Positions 1 through 5,730 of a DNA stretch of 12,289 bases are shown here, piece by piece. Below the pieces are notes generated by a model that did no database searches, was not told where the DNA came from, and saw only the letters and a program-made list of their open reading frames with translations. Origin of the DNA: an uncultured Oscillibacter sp. (GTDB lineage: Bacteria > Bacillota > Clostridia > Oscillospirales > Oscillospiraceae); NCBI GenBank assembly GCA_910584075.1, contig CAJTZI010000056.1, positions 1 to 12,289 of the forward strand, read 5' to 3'. Each line of letters opens with the position of its first letter. Position 1 is the stretch's first letter. The position numbers and the translations under genes are program-made.

Positions 1-57
1 GTCGCCAACGAGTTCATACCATAGGCTGTTATTCTCGTTAAAAATGTACTTGTCCAT
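1..57 (-). CDS. tnpV: TnpV-like transposon protein, N-terminal fragment (cut by window edge)
   Basis: Read on the minus strand, an ATG at 57-55 opens a frame of 19 codons that runs off the left edge, with translation beginning MDKYIFNENNSLWYEL. This resembles, from memory, the start of small TnpV-type proteins carried by Tn4451/Tn1549-like mobile elements of Firmicutes, which typically begin with a Y-x-x-x-x-x-LWYEL-x-GDYY-like stretch. A GGAGG ribosome binding site lies at 70-66 with an 8-nt spacer, which supports a real start. The function of TnpV is not well established. Only the first residues are visible, so the family call is tentative, but the strong RBS and AT-rich composition make a real mobile-element gene likely. 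Confidence 0.55.
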   Translation of the reverse strand, partial: MDKYIFNENNSLWYELVGD

Positions 58-78
58 AGTGAAATCCTCCGCTATAAT
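50..78 (+). promoter_or_regulatory. Possible sigma-70 promoter pointing toward the acetyltransferase
   Basis: TTGTCC at 50-55 and a perfect TATAAT at 73-78 are separated by 17 bp. The next gene downstream on this strand is the acetyltransferase at 342, which would leave a leader of about 255 nt. The site overlaps the start and RBS of the leftward TnpV-like gene, so it may be fortuitous in this AT-rich DNA. Confidence 0.3.
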
Positions 79-341
79 ATATTCGCACATACGTCACAGT
101 TCCCCGATTGCCACGTTGTTTTATAGTTTGTTACCAGTTTTTCCTTCCCTTGATTTTTCCCTTGTGCGGGGTCAAGTCAAGGACAACAATGCGTGTAATC
201 AGATAAAGGGATACGGCGGGGACAATGCGAAAAATCCTTTATTTGCAAGACTTTCAGAGGACTTTATCAAACAACCACAACGGATAATGAATCGCTATGA
301 AATCGTGTGGTTCAAATCTCGATTTGTAGAGGAGATATAAG
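58..341. other. AT-rich stretch between mobile-element fragment and acetyltransferase, no convincing gene
   Basis: No supported gene lies here. A 98-codon open frame crosses it on the plus strand (44-340), but it has no ribosome binding site and starts inside the TnpV-like gene. Composition is mixed, including a GC-richer patch around 150-240, as expected for joined remnants of different elements. It carries the possible promoter at 50-78, one arm of each inverted repeat described separately, and the RBS (328-334) of the next gene. Confidence 0.5.
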
Positions 342-799
342 ATGTGTATCAGAAAAGCAATAATAGATGATTTGTCAAGAGTAGCTGAAATATATGTATT
401 TAATAATAGGATCAATTTTTTCCCTGTATTCAAAGATGAAAGTTTTTCTTTTGGGGAGTTACAAGTTGTTTCATTAGTAGATAATTACTTCAAAAAAGAT
501 GAAATTATCAAAAACATATATGTATTTGATAATGGATTGATAAAGGGCTTTATTCAAATGGACGGAACAGAAATTTGTAAATTATATGTAGATACGTCTT
601 TTCAAAGTGAGGGAATTGGCAATGAACTAATTGAATTTGCAATTAAAGAACTCCATGCAAATAATTTATGGGCATTAGAAAAAAATATTAGAGCAATTTC
701 TTTTTACCAAAGGCATGGCTTTCATTTGACAGGTCAGAAAAAGTTTGAAGAAGATACCACCGAATATCTTGTTAAGCTAGAAAGATAAATCGAGATTTG
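313..799. repeat. Inner inverted repeat, 13 bp exact (313-325 / 787-799), framing the acetyltransferase
   Basis: CAAATCTCGATTT at 313-325 has an exact inverted copy, AAATCGAGATTTG, at 787-799. Each arm is itself nearly palindromic (CAAATC-N2-GATTTG on the left). The left arm ends two bases before the AGAGGAG ribosome binding site and the right arm begins inside the TAA stop codon, so the pair brackets the gene very tightly. The arms may be cassette ends, or may act as weak RNA hairpins. Confidence 0.5.
342..788 (+). CDS. GNAT-family N-acetyltransferase, AT-rich, probably acquired
   Basis: This 148-residue protein has the GNAT fold signatures. An IRKA-x-x-x-D start (strand 1, helix 1) is followed by motif A, where LYVDTSFQSEGIG (residues 81-93) carries the Q/R-x-x-G-x-G acetyl-CoA pyrophosphate loop (Q88 to G93). 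Motif B is NIRAISFYQRHGF at 115-127. Length is normal for a single-domain GNAT enzyme. It should transfer acetyl from acetyl-CoA to an amine or to a protein N-terminus; the substrate cannot be told from sequence. The start is supported by AGAGGAG at 328-334 with a 7-nt spacer. Sampled lines of the gene are only about 18-33% G+C, against over 60% in the metabolic genes to the right, which indicates transfer. It is tightly bracketed by a 13-bp inverted repeat and lies beside a TnpV-like fragment. It could be a resistance-type or toxin-type acetyltransferase, but nothing here decides that. Confidence 0.85.
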   Translation: MCIRKAIIDDLSRVAEIYVFNNRINFFPVFKDESFSFGELQVVSLVDNYFKKDEIIKNIYVFDNGLIKGFIQMDGTEICKLYVDTSFQSEGIGNELIEFAIKELHANNLWALEKNIRAISFYQRHGFHLTGQKKFEEDTTEYLVKLER

Positions 800-807
800 T
801 CGAATAG

Positions 808-836
808 ATTATAGCGCATAGTTTCTCTTAGATCAA
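808..836 (-). promoter_or_regulatory. Sigma-70-like promoter reading leftward, antisense to the acetyltransferase
   Basis: On the minus strand TTGATC (836-831) and a perfect TATAAT (813-808) are separated by exactly 17 bp. Transcription would start near 801 and run leftward, antisense to the whole acetyltransferase gene. No leftward gene starts nearby, so it may make antisense RNA or be a remnant promoter that lost its gene. Confidence 0.45.
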
Positions 837-909
837 TGTGCTTTTGTAGAAACTGCTGAAGTTATATCCCAGCAACACTTTTCTTAAAAGGGACGCCGGG
901 AGCCGGGAT

Positions 910-938
910 TTGACGAATCGCGGAGAATTTGGTATAAT
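910..938 (+). promoter_or_regulatory. Sigma-70 promoter of the SLH/GH18-like gene
   Basis: TTGACG at 910-915 and TATAAT at 933-938 are separated by 17 bp, close to perfect consensus. The predicted start of transcription is near 945, about 30 nt before the ATG at 975. The leader holds AAAGGAG at 957-963, 11 nt from the ATG. Confidence 0.85.
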
Positions 939-974
939 TGTCGTATCTGTTTTCTCAAAGGAGACTGAACGTCT

Positions 975-2480
975 ATGAAACAACGACTGCATCGTGTAAT
1001 TGCCTGTCTGGCGCTGTGTGCCCTGCTGGCGGGGATGGTTCCCCCGGCCTCCGCCGCAGGCGGGTTCCGGGACGTGCCCGACTCCCATCCGGCGGCGGAG
1101 GCCATCCGGCGCTGTGTGGAGCTGGGCTTTTTCCAGGGGGAGAGCGCCGCGCGGTTCGGTGTGGGCCACTCCATCACCCGGGGCGCCTTTGTGGTGGCGG
1201 CCAGCCGCTTTTTCGGCTGGGACACAAAAAACGTGACCAAAACCCCCACCTACTCCGACGTCCCCGCCGACGCCTGGTGCTACGGCGCCGTGGAGGCCGC
1301 CGCGGCCTGCGGCGCGTTGTCCAGCCAGAGCGACACCTTCCGCCCCAACGACGCCATCACCCGGGAGGAGCTGGCGGTGCTGCTGGTGCGGGCGCTGGGG
1401 TACGAGACCATCGCCGCCCTGGCCCAGGACTTGGCCACCCCCTTCCGGGACGTGCGGACCAACCCGGGGTATATCGCCATGGCCTATGACTTCGGCTTGG
1501 TCAGCGGCGGCACCCGGACCCACTTCTCTCCCAACGAACCCGCCGCCCGGGAGGATGTGGCCGTCATTCTCATGGAGCTCTATGATAAACTCTGCGCTCC
1601 CGCCGCCCGGAGCATCGGCATCACCGGCTCTGAAGAGGGCCTGCCGGACCTGGCAGGCTATGAGACGGTGGGCATCTCCGCCGGCCGGCTGATGTGCACC
1701 GGAAAGCCCGCGGTGCCCACTACCATGGAGGCCGGAAAGGCCGCCTCCCTGCAGGAGACGGTTCATCAGGCAGGCGCCAAGGCGCTTTTGCACGTGGTGG
1801 GCGGTCCCACCGCCCTGAACGGGGACACGGACGAGACCGTGGCGGTGCTGGTCGAAGCCGTGGAGAAGGGCGGCTACGACGGGCTGATGCTGGATCTGGA
1901 GAAGCTGAAAATCGCCCAGGAGGCCGCCATGAGCCGGCTGATGCGGGCGCTCCGGCTTGCCTTGGACGGAAAGCTCCTCTATGTGATCGCCGACGCCCCC
2001 GCCTGGGACGGCACGGTCTACGAGGGCTACAACTACGGTCTGATCGGCGAGAACACGGACTGCCTGATCCTGCGCATCGCCTCTCACAAGGACCTCTCGG
2101 GCAACGTTCCCACCGCTCCGGTGGAGCCTCTGGAGGAGGCGTACTACGCCCTGGGCGAGCTGCGGGGCATCATCGACGGCGACAAGCTGGCTCTGCTGGT
2201 GACCACCGAGGGCTCCTTGTATCTGGGCAGCCGGGAGGCCGGCGGCATTTCCCAGGCGGAGATCCGAAAGCTTCTGGCGGCGGACGGGGCCAAGTCCTAC
2301 TACTCCACCCGCTACAACTGCGCCTATGCCACCTCCGTCTACGAAAAGCAGGATGCCCTGGTCTGGTATCTCAACGACCGGGGCGTTGAGGCCCGTGCCC
2401 GGCTGGCGGGGCTGTTCGGCGTAACCCGGCTCTGCATGGGGAATCTGAACGACCTGCCGGCGGAGATGCCGGAAACCTGA
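975..2480 (+). CDS. Exported protein with three SLH repeats and a GH18-like domain
   Basis: The 501-residue product begins with a signal peptide (basic MKQRLHR, hydrophobic core, probable cleavage after A27 in PASA). Three S-layer-homology repeats follow at about 31-81, 93-143 and 157-207 (FRDVPDSHPA, YSDVPADAWC and FRDVRTNPGY starts; the second and third have FRPNDAITREE- and FSPNEPAAREDV-type cores). SLH repeats anchor proteins to secondary cell-wall polymers. From about 228 the protein resembles the TIM barrel of glycoside hydrolase family 18 / SleL-YaaH types: YDGLMLDLE at 301-309 matches the DxxDxDxE active-site strand, and VWYLNDRGVEARARLAGLFG near 463-482 matches the last barrel strands. 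The first Asp of D-x-D-x-E is Met (M305), while D307 and the catalytic-type E309 are kept, so activity on peptidoglycan or chitin-like glycans is uncertain. The gene has its own promoter and terminator. Confidence 0.85.
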   Translation: MKQRLHRVIACLALCALLAGMVPPASAAGGFRDVPDSHPAAEAIRRCVELGFFQGESAARFGVGHSITRGAFVVAASRFFGWDTKNVTKTPTYSDVPADAWCYGAVEAAAACGALSSQSDTFRPNDAITREELAVLLVRALGYETIAALAQDLATPFRDVRTNPGYIAMAYDFGLVSGGTRTHFSPNEPAAREDVAVILMELYDKLCAPAARSIGITGSEEGLPDLAGYETVGISAGRLMCTGKPAVPTTMEAGKAASLQETVHQAGAKALLHVVGGPTALNGDTDETVAVLVEAVEKGGYDGLMLDLEKLKIAQEAAMSRLMRALRLALDGKLLYVIADAPAWDGTVYEGYNYGLIGENTDCLILRIASHKDLSGNVPTAPVEPLEEAYYALGELRGIIDGDKLALLVTTEGSLYLGSREAGGISQAEIRKLLAADGAKSYYSTRYNCAYATSVYEKQDALVWYLNDRGVEARARLAGLFGVTRLCMGNLNDLPAEMPET

Positions 2481-2496
2481 GACTGAAAACACAGTA

Positions 2497-2536
2497 CCCC
2501 GGCGGGATATGCGATCATATCCCGCCGGGGATTTTA
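2497..2536 (+). terminator. Strong intrinsic terminator between convergent genes
   Basis: A perfect 15-bp stem, CCCCGGCGGGATATG at 2497-2511 and its complement at 2516-2530, closes a 4-nt CGAT loop and is followed by ATTTTAT. It sits 17 nt after the stop of the SLH gene and 26 bp before the end of rpoN on the other strand. The reverse direction has only a weak T-rich tail, so it best serves the plus-strand gene but may stop both. Confidence 0.85.
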
Positions 2537-2555
2537 TGTACGCGGCGCAGCCGTC

Positions 2556-3896
2556 TCACCGTCTCCGGGCGGAGGAGGAGGGAAGGCGCAGCTCCATACG
2601 ATACTTGGCCACCGTGCGGCGGGCCACCTGAATGCCGTCCTCCGCCAGCAGCTCACACAGCCGCTGGTCGCTGAGGGGCCGGCGCGGGTTCTCAGCCCGC
2701 ACCAGGGCCAGAAGCCTCTGCTTCACCGCCTGCCGGGAGGGTCCCTGCTCCCCCACGGCCCGACTGAAAAAGTACCGCAGGGGATAGGTGCCCTGGCGGC
2801 ACTGGAGGTATTTGTCCCGGACGGCCCGGGAGATGGTGGACGGATGCAGCTCCAGCGCCTCCGACAGGGAGAGGAGGCTCATGGGGGCCAGCTCACAGGT
2901 CTCCCCGGCGAAGAAGGGGCGCTGGGCCTCCAAAATGGCCGCGGCGCACCGGCGGAGAGTGCCGCCCCGGCGGTCCAGGCTGGTGAGAAGCCACTTGGCC
3001 TGCTGCATCTTCTGGCGGAGGTAGTCCCGGGTCTCCTTTTCGTTGGAGTCCTTCAAAAGCCGGGTGTAGTAGGAGCTGATGGAGATTCTGGGCAGGTAGT
3101 ACTCATTGAGAACCACGCTCAGCTCCCCGTCCAGCTCCACGATGAACACATCGGGGCGCACGTAGACCGCCGGCTCCGCCGGCTGGAAGGCCCGGCCCGG
3201 ATAGGGGTCCAGGGCGGAGATCACCTTTTCCGCCTCCTGAATCTCCGGGATGGACAGCCCCAGCTCCCGGGCGATGGGGCCGTAGTGCTTCTTCCCCAGC
3301 TCCGGCAGGAAACGGGCGGCGATATCCATCACCGCCGGGGAGACATTCCCCCGCCGTGCCAGCTGAAGCAGCAGACATTCGGAGAGATTTCGCCCCCCCA
3401 CGCCGGCGGGTTCCAGGGACTGGACAGTGTCCAGCGCCTGCCGGATCAGCGGCTCCGGGATCTTCAGCTCCCGCAGGCCCTCCAGGTCGGCATCATCCAG
3501 GTAGCCATCCTCGTCCACCATCTCCGCGATGTATTTGGACAGGGCCAGCAGAGGCTTGGGCAGGCGCCTGCGCTCCAGCTGGTCCCGGAGGAAGGCCGCC
3601 AGACTCTCCAGATTTCGGTCCGCCGCGCCCCGCTCCGGCGGGGCGTTTTCGGCGTGGGCGAAGGTCGCGCCGTATACGCCGCCGTCAATCCAGCTGGCCT
3701 TTTGACGCAGCTCCTCATAGGCGTCCCGGAGGGAGGGAGCGTCCTCCGGCTCCAGCAGGGGGTTCTCCTCGGTGAGGCGCCCCAGGTACTCCAGCAGCTC
3801 CTGGGAGTTCATCTGTAAGATCTCCATGGACTGGAGCAGCTGGGGAGACAGCTTGAGCTGCTGGCGCAGCTCGGCTTTTAACGACACCAGACTCAT
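2556..3896 (-). CDS. rpoN: RNA polymerase sigma-54 factor
   Basis: This 446-residue protein has all three parts of sigma-54. Region I is Gln/Leu-rich at the N-terminus (LSPQLLQSMEILQMNSQELLEYL, about 16-38) and receives the activator signal. A core-binding domain spans roughly 95-260. The C-terminal DNA-binding part has a helix-turn-helix (LHPSTISRAVRDKYLQ type, near 350-365) and the RpoN box at 425-434. The box reads ARRTVAKYRM, while the family consensus ends in Glu, so the last position differs. Sigma-54 recognises -24/-12 promoters and needs an AAA+ activator to open them. The ATG overlaps the TGA of the upstream activator gene as ATGA (3896-3893), so the two are cotranscribed and probably translationally coupled. 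A matching -24/-12 promoter lies at 5672-5687. Length is typical for clostridial RpoN/SigL. Confidence 0.97.
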   Translation of the reverse strand: MSLVSLKAELRQQLKLSPQLLQSMEILQMNSQELLEYLGRLTEENPLLEPEDAPSLRDAYEELRQKASWIDGGVYGATFAHAENAPPERGAADRNLESLAAFLRDQLERRRLPKPLLALSKYIAEMVDEDGYLDDADLEGLRELKIPEPLIRQALDTVQSLEPAGVGGRNLSECLLLQLARRGNVSPAVMDIAARFLPELGKKHYGPIARELGLSIPEIQEAEKVISALDPYPGRAFQPAEPAVYVRPDVFIVELDGELSVVLNEYYLPRISISSYYTRLLKDSNEKETRDYLRQKMQQAKWLLTSLDRRGGTLRRCAAAILEAQRPFFAGETCELAPMSLLSLSEALELHPSTISRAVRDKYLQCRQGTYPLRYFFSRAVGEQGPSRQAVKQRLLALVRAENPRRPLSDQRLCELLAEDGIQVARRTVAKYRMELRLPSSSARRR

Positions 3897-5329
3897 AAAC
3901 GCGCCTCCTTTCCGGCGTATTTGGCAATCTTCCGGGCGGCGGTGGCCTGGGAGATCCCCAGCTCCTTTGCCACTGCCACCGTGGTGCCGCAGCGGCTGTA
4001 AGACTCCCGGATGATCTGGCCCTCATAGGCCTCCATCCGCTCCGCCAGGGTGCCGGTCCACGCGGGCGGGGGAACGGCGTGGGCCGGTTCTCCGGCATAC
4101 TCCGGCGGCAGGTGGACCAGGTCGATCACCGGGTCCTGGACGGTGATGGCCATGCGCTCCATCAGGTTTTCCAGCTGGCGGACGTTGCCCGGCCAGTGGT
4201 ACTGCTCCAGAAAGGCCATGAGGCGGGGACTGAGGGTCAGAGCACTGCCGTACTCCTGACAGAACCGTGAGAGAAACCGGTGGGCCAGGGGGAGTACGTC
4301 CTCCGGCCGCTGCCGCAGGGGCGGGATGTGCATCCGGATGACGTTAAGCCGGTAGAAGAGGTCGGAGCGGAAGGTGCCCCGGCGCACGGCGTCCTCCAGG
4401 TCCCGGTTGGTGGCCACCAGCAGCCGGAAGTCCAGTTCAATCTTCCGGGTGCCGGAGAGGCGCTCAATGGTCTTCTCCTGAATCAGCTGCAGGAGCTTGG
4501 ACTGGATATGGGGCGGCAGCTCGCCGATCTCGTCCAGAAACAGCGTGCCGTGGTTGGCCAGCTCGATCTTGCCGATCTTGCCGGTGGAGGCCGCCCCGGT
4601 GAAGGCCCCCTTCTCATAGCCGAAGAGCTCCGACTCAATGAGGTTCTCATGGAGCACCGCGCAGTTGACCTCGATGAAAGGTCCGGCGGCACGGCTGCTC
4701 ATGGCGTGAATGGCCTTGGCCACGGCGCTCTTGCCCACGCCGGTCTCTCCGGTGATCAGAATATTGGCCTTGGTGTTGGCGGTGTTCTGCATCAGGGTCA
4801 ACAGCCGCTGCATGGGCTGGCTCTTGAAGACCAGACTGGTCTCGGTGGCCCGGAGGCGCAGCTCCGCGATCTCCTGGGAGTATTGCAGCAGGGAGTCCTG
4901 CATACTGCGGTAGTTCCGCTGAATGCTGTTGATCTGCTCCATGGACACCGTGTTGAAGCACATGACATACTTCAGCTCTCCAGCCGCGTCAAAGAGGGGG
5001 ATGCCCACGGTCATCACATTTTTGTGGATGCGGTTGATGGTCTGGGTGGTGGTGATCTTCCGCTTCTGACGGATGACGTCCGCCGTGATGCAGGGGACAA
5101 AGGTGCCATCCGCCTCCAGGTCAAAGGCGGAGCGGCCCACGATGGAGTTGTGGGTGAAGCCAAAGTTCTTCTCATAGGTCTCGCTGACCCGCAGAATGAT
5201 GCCCTTGGCGTCGGAGAGCATCATGTCGTCCGCCAAAACCAGGTTGTTCTCCGGGCTGATGATGTCAAAGAGACTCTTGAGGTTGATGTCCTCTTCAAAG
5301 GCGTAGGGCAGGGAGGGAATCTGCGGCAT
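3893..5329 (-). CDS. Sigma-54-dependent transcriptional activator (PAS - AAA+ - Fis HTH)
   Basis: From the chosen start the protein has 478 residues. A PAS-type sensor occupies about 20-130 and a short helical linker about 131-165. The AAA+ domain (about 167-400) has Walker A GETGVGKS (194-201), the sigma-54-contacting GAFTGA loop (241-246), Walker B GTLFLDEIGEL (261-271) and sensor II WPGNVRQLEN (379-388). A Fis-type helix-turn-helix ends the protein (about 437-472). It should bind upstream sites and use ATP to open sigma-54 promoters. The PAS domain suggests a small-molecule or redox signal rather than phosphorylation. The frame is open up to 5452, but ATG 5329-5327 is preferred because AAAGGAG (5345-5339) precedes it by 9 nt, and because longer versions would be translated across the promoter and palindromes at 5374-5410. 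It overlaps rpoN by 4 bp and is divergent from the butyrate genes, its likely target. Confidence 0.93.
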   Translation of the reverse strand: MPQIPSLPYAFEEDINLKSLFDIISPENNLVLADDMMLSDAKGIILRVSETYEKNFGFTHNSIVGRSAFDLEADGTFVPCITADVIRQKRKITTTQTINRIHKNVMTVGIPLFDAAGELKYVMCFNTVSMEQINSIQRNYRSMQDSLLQYSQEIAELRLRATETSLVFKSQPMQRLLTLMQNTANTKANILITGETGVGKSAVAKAIHAMSSRAAGPFIEVNCAVLHENLIESELFGYEKGAFTGAASTGKIGKIELANHGTLFLDEIGELPPHIQSKLLQLIQEKTIERLSGTRKIELDFRLLVATNRDLEDAVRRGTFRSDLFYRLNVIRMHIPPLRQRPEDVLPLAHRFLSRFCQEYGSALTLSPRLMAFLEQYHWPGNVRQLENLMERMAITVQDPVIDLVHLPPEYAGEPAHAVPPPAWTGTLAERMEAYEGQIIRESYSRCGTTVAVAKELGISQATAARKIAKYAGKEARL

Positions 5330-5338
5330 GTCAGCCAG

Positions 5339-5345
5339 CTCCTTT
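5339..5345 (-). promoter_or_regulatory. Ribosome binding site fixing the activator start
   Basis: On the minus strand AAAGGAG at 5345-5339 stands 9 nt before the ATG at 5329-5327. The upstream in-frame ATGs (at 5452, 5395 and 5380) would require translation through the palindromes, and the predicted transcription start near 5379 lies downstream of them. Confidence 0.75.
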
Positions 5346-5373
5346 CCGGTTGGATGGGGCAGGGGCGCTCTCC

Positions 5374-5389
5374 TATTCATTTTTGAGTA
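5374..5389. promoter_or_regulatory. Palindromic operator/UAS copy A (one mismatch)
   Basis: TATTCA-TTTT-TGAGTA, 16 bp, matches copies B and C except for one base in the right arm and the T-tract spacer (the spacer is the complement of AAAA, so it fits when read on the minus strand). Its start is 21 bp from that of copy B, two helical turns, which places both on one DNA face. It overlaps the activator's own -10 element. Confidence 0.7.
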
Positions 5390-5394
5390 TACCA
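5386..5394 (-). promoter_or_regulatory. Extended -10 promoter of the activator-rpoN operon
   Basis: On the minus strand TGG-TATACT (5394-5386) fits the extended -10 motif TGnTATAAT. No good -35 is visible, which is usual for extended -10 promoters. Transcription would start near 5379, giving a leader of about 50 nt with the AAAGGAG RBS. The element is wedged between and overlaps palindrome copies A and B, so a protein bound there would block it. Confidence 0.55.
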
Positions 5395-5410
5395 TATTCA
5401 AAAATGAATA
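5395..5410. promoter_or_regulatory. Palindromic operator/UAS copy B (perfect)
   Basis: TATTCA-AAAA-TGAATA is a perfect 6+4+6 inverted repeat, identical over all 16 bp to copy C. It lies just upstream of the extended -10 of the activator gene and about 295 bp upstream of the predicted sigma-54 start at 5698. Confidence 0.75.
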
Positions 5411-5523
5411 GGAAGAGGAAACTGGCGGAAATCCAGTGGGCGGAATAGCCAAAATTTTTACCGGGATTTATGCTCTGCGGCAAAATTCGACGCCGGAGGA
5501 CCGGAATGCAATGGATCCGGCCT

Positions 5524-5539
5524 TATTCAAAAATGAATA
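5524..5539. promoter_or_regulatory. Palindromic operator/UAS copy C (perfect), likely enhancer for the sigma-54 promoter
   Basis: TATTCAAAAATGAATA repeats copy B exactly, 129 bp downstream of it. Its centre is about 166 bp upstream of the predicted +1 (5698), a usual distance for an activator site that loops to a sigma-54 promoter. A lone TATTCA half-site recurs at 5690-5695, between the -12 element and +1. Confidence 0.75.
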
Positions 5540-5572
5540 GTCCTGCCGCGGTCCGGCGGAGGATTGGAAAAT

Positions 5573-5619
5573 GAAGGAAAAATCAGGGTGATCCTCAGGG
5601 ACAGCCGCTGTTTTCCTTC
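5573..5619. repeat. 9-bp inverted repeat with internal direct repeat in the control region
   Basis: GAAGGAAAA (5573-5581) and TTTTCCTTC (5611-5619) form an inverted repeat with a 29-nt gap. Inside the gap TCAGGG occurs twice (5583-5588 and 5595-5600). It lies between copy C and the sigma-54 promoter, upstream of the transcript, so it would act as DNA. It may be a second protein site or a bend region. Confidence 0.35.
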
Positions 5620-5671
5620 GTGGAATGTGACAGAAATGACGACCGGTTTCCAGCAAAATGGACTTGAATGA

Positions 5672-5687
5672 TGGCACGGAAATTGCT
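5672..5687 (+). promoter_or_regulatory. Sigma-54 (-24/-12) promoter of the 4-hydroxybutyrate/butyrate genes
   Basis: TGGCACGGAAATTGCT matches the sigma-54 consensus TGGCAC-N5-TTGCW at every defined position. The invariant GG (5673-5674) and GC (5685-5686) are 10 bp apart. The predicted +1 is G5698, 65 nt before the crotonase ATG. No better sigma-70 promoter was seen before that gene. The divergent activator and rpoN genes supply the matching machinery. Confidence 0.93.
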
Positions 5688-5696
5688 ATTATTCAA

Positions 5697-5730
5697 GGGC
5701 GGCAAACGTTAAGCCGCCCCGGCGGGCGGC
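5697..5730 (+). promoter_or_regulatory. Leader with two mutually exclusive hairpins
   Basis: GCCGCCC at 5713-5719 can pair with GGGCGGC at 5697-5703 (9-nt loop) or with GGGCGGC at 5724-5730 (CGGC loop), 7 bp in each case. The first arm coincides with the predicted transcript start. No U-run follows, so this is not a plain terminator. It may stabilise the mRNA 5' end or switch access to the AAGGAGG site at 5749-5755. Confidence 0.5.

Larger units (their letters stand above)
70..816. repeat. Outer inverted repeat, 16 bp with one mismatch (70-85 / 801-816)
   Basis: CGCTATAATATATTCG at 70-85 is repeated in inverted orientation at 801-816, where the minus strand reads CGCTATAATCTATTCG. Each arm contains the -10 hexamer of an inward-pointing promoter-like sequence. 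The arms enclose about 715 bp containing the acetyltransferase. This could be the terminal repeat of a small element, a recombination site, or two related promoters. Confidence 0.4.

Noticed and set aside
44..340. 98-codon plus-strand frame before the acetyltransferase
   Set aside because: There is no ribosome binding site, the start lies within the antisense of the TnpV-like gene, and no domain is recognised. Part of it may be a relic of an old element, but this cannot be shown.
828..2492. Long minus-strand open frame (554 codons) opposite the SLH gene
   Set aside because: It is the antisense shadow of a GC-biased gene, with low-complexity Gly/His/Val-rich translation, no RBS and no recognisable domain. 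The plus-strand frame has a signal peptide, SLH repeats, promoter and terminator.
5330..5452. 41-residue N-terminal extension of the sigma-54 activator
   Set aside because: It would translate the palindromes and the activator's own -10 region, while a good RBS precedes the internal ATG at 5329.
5468..5677. 69-codon minus-strand frame in the divergent control region
   Set aside because: It has no RBS, would cross the copy C palindrome, and its start lies in the sigma-54 promoter.
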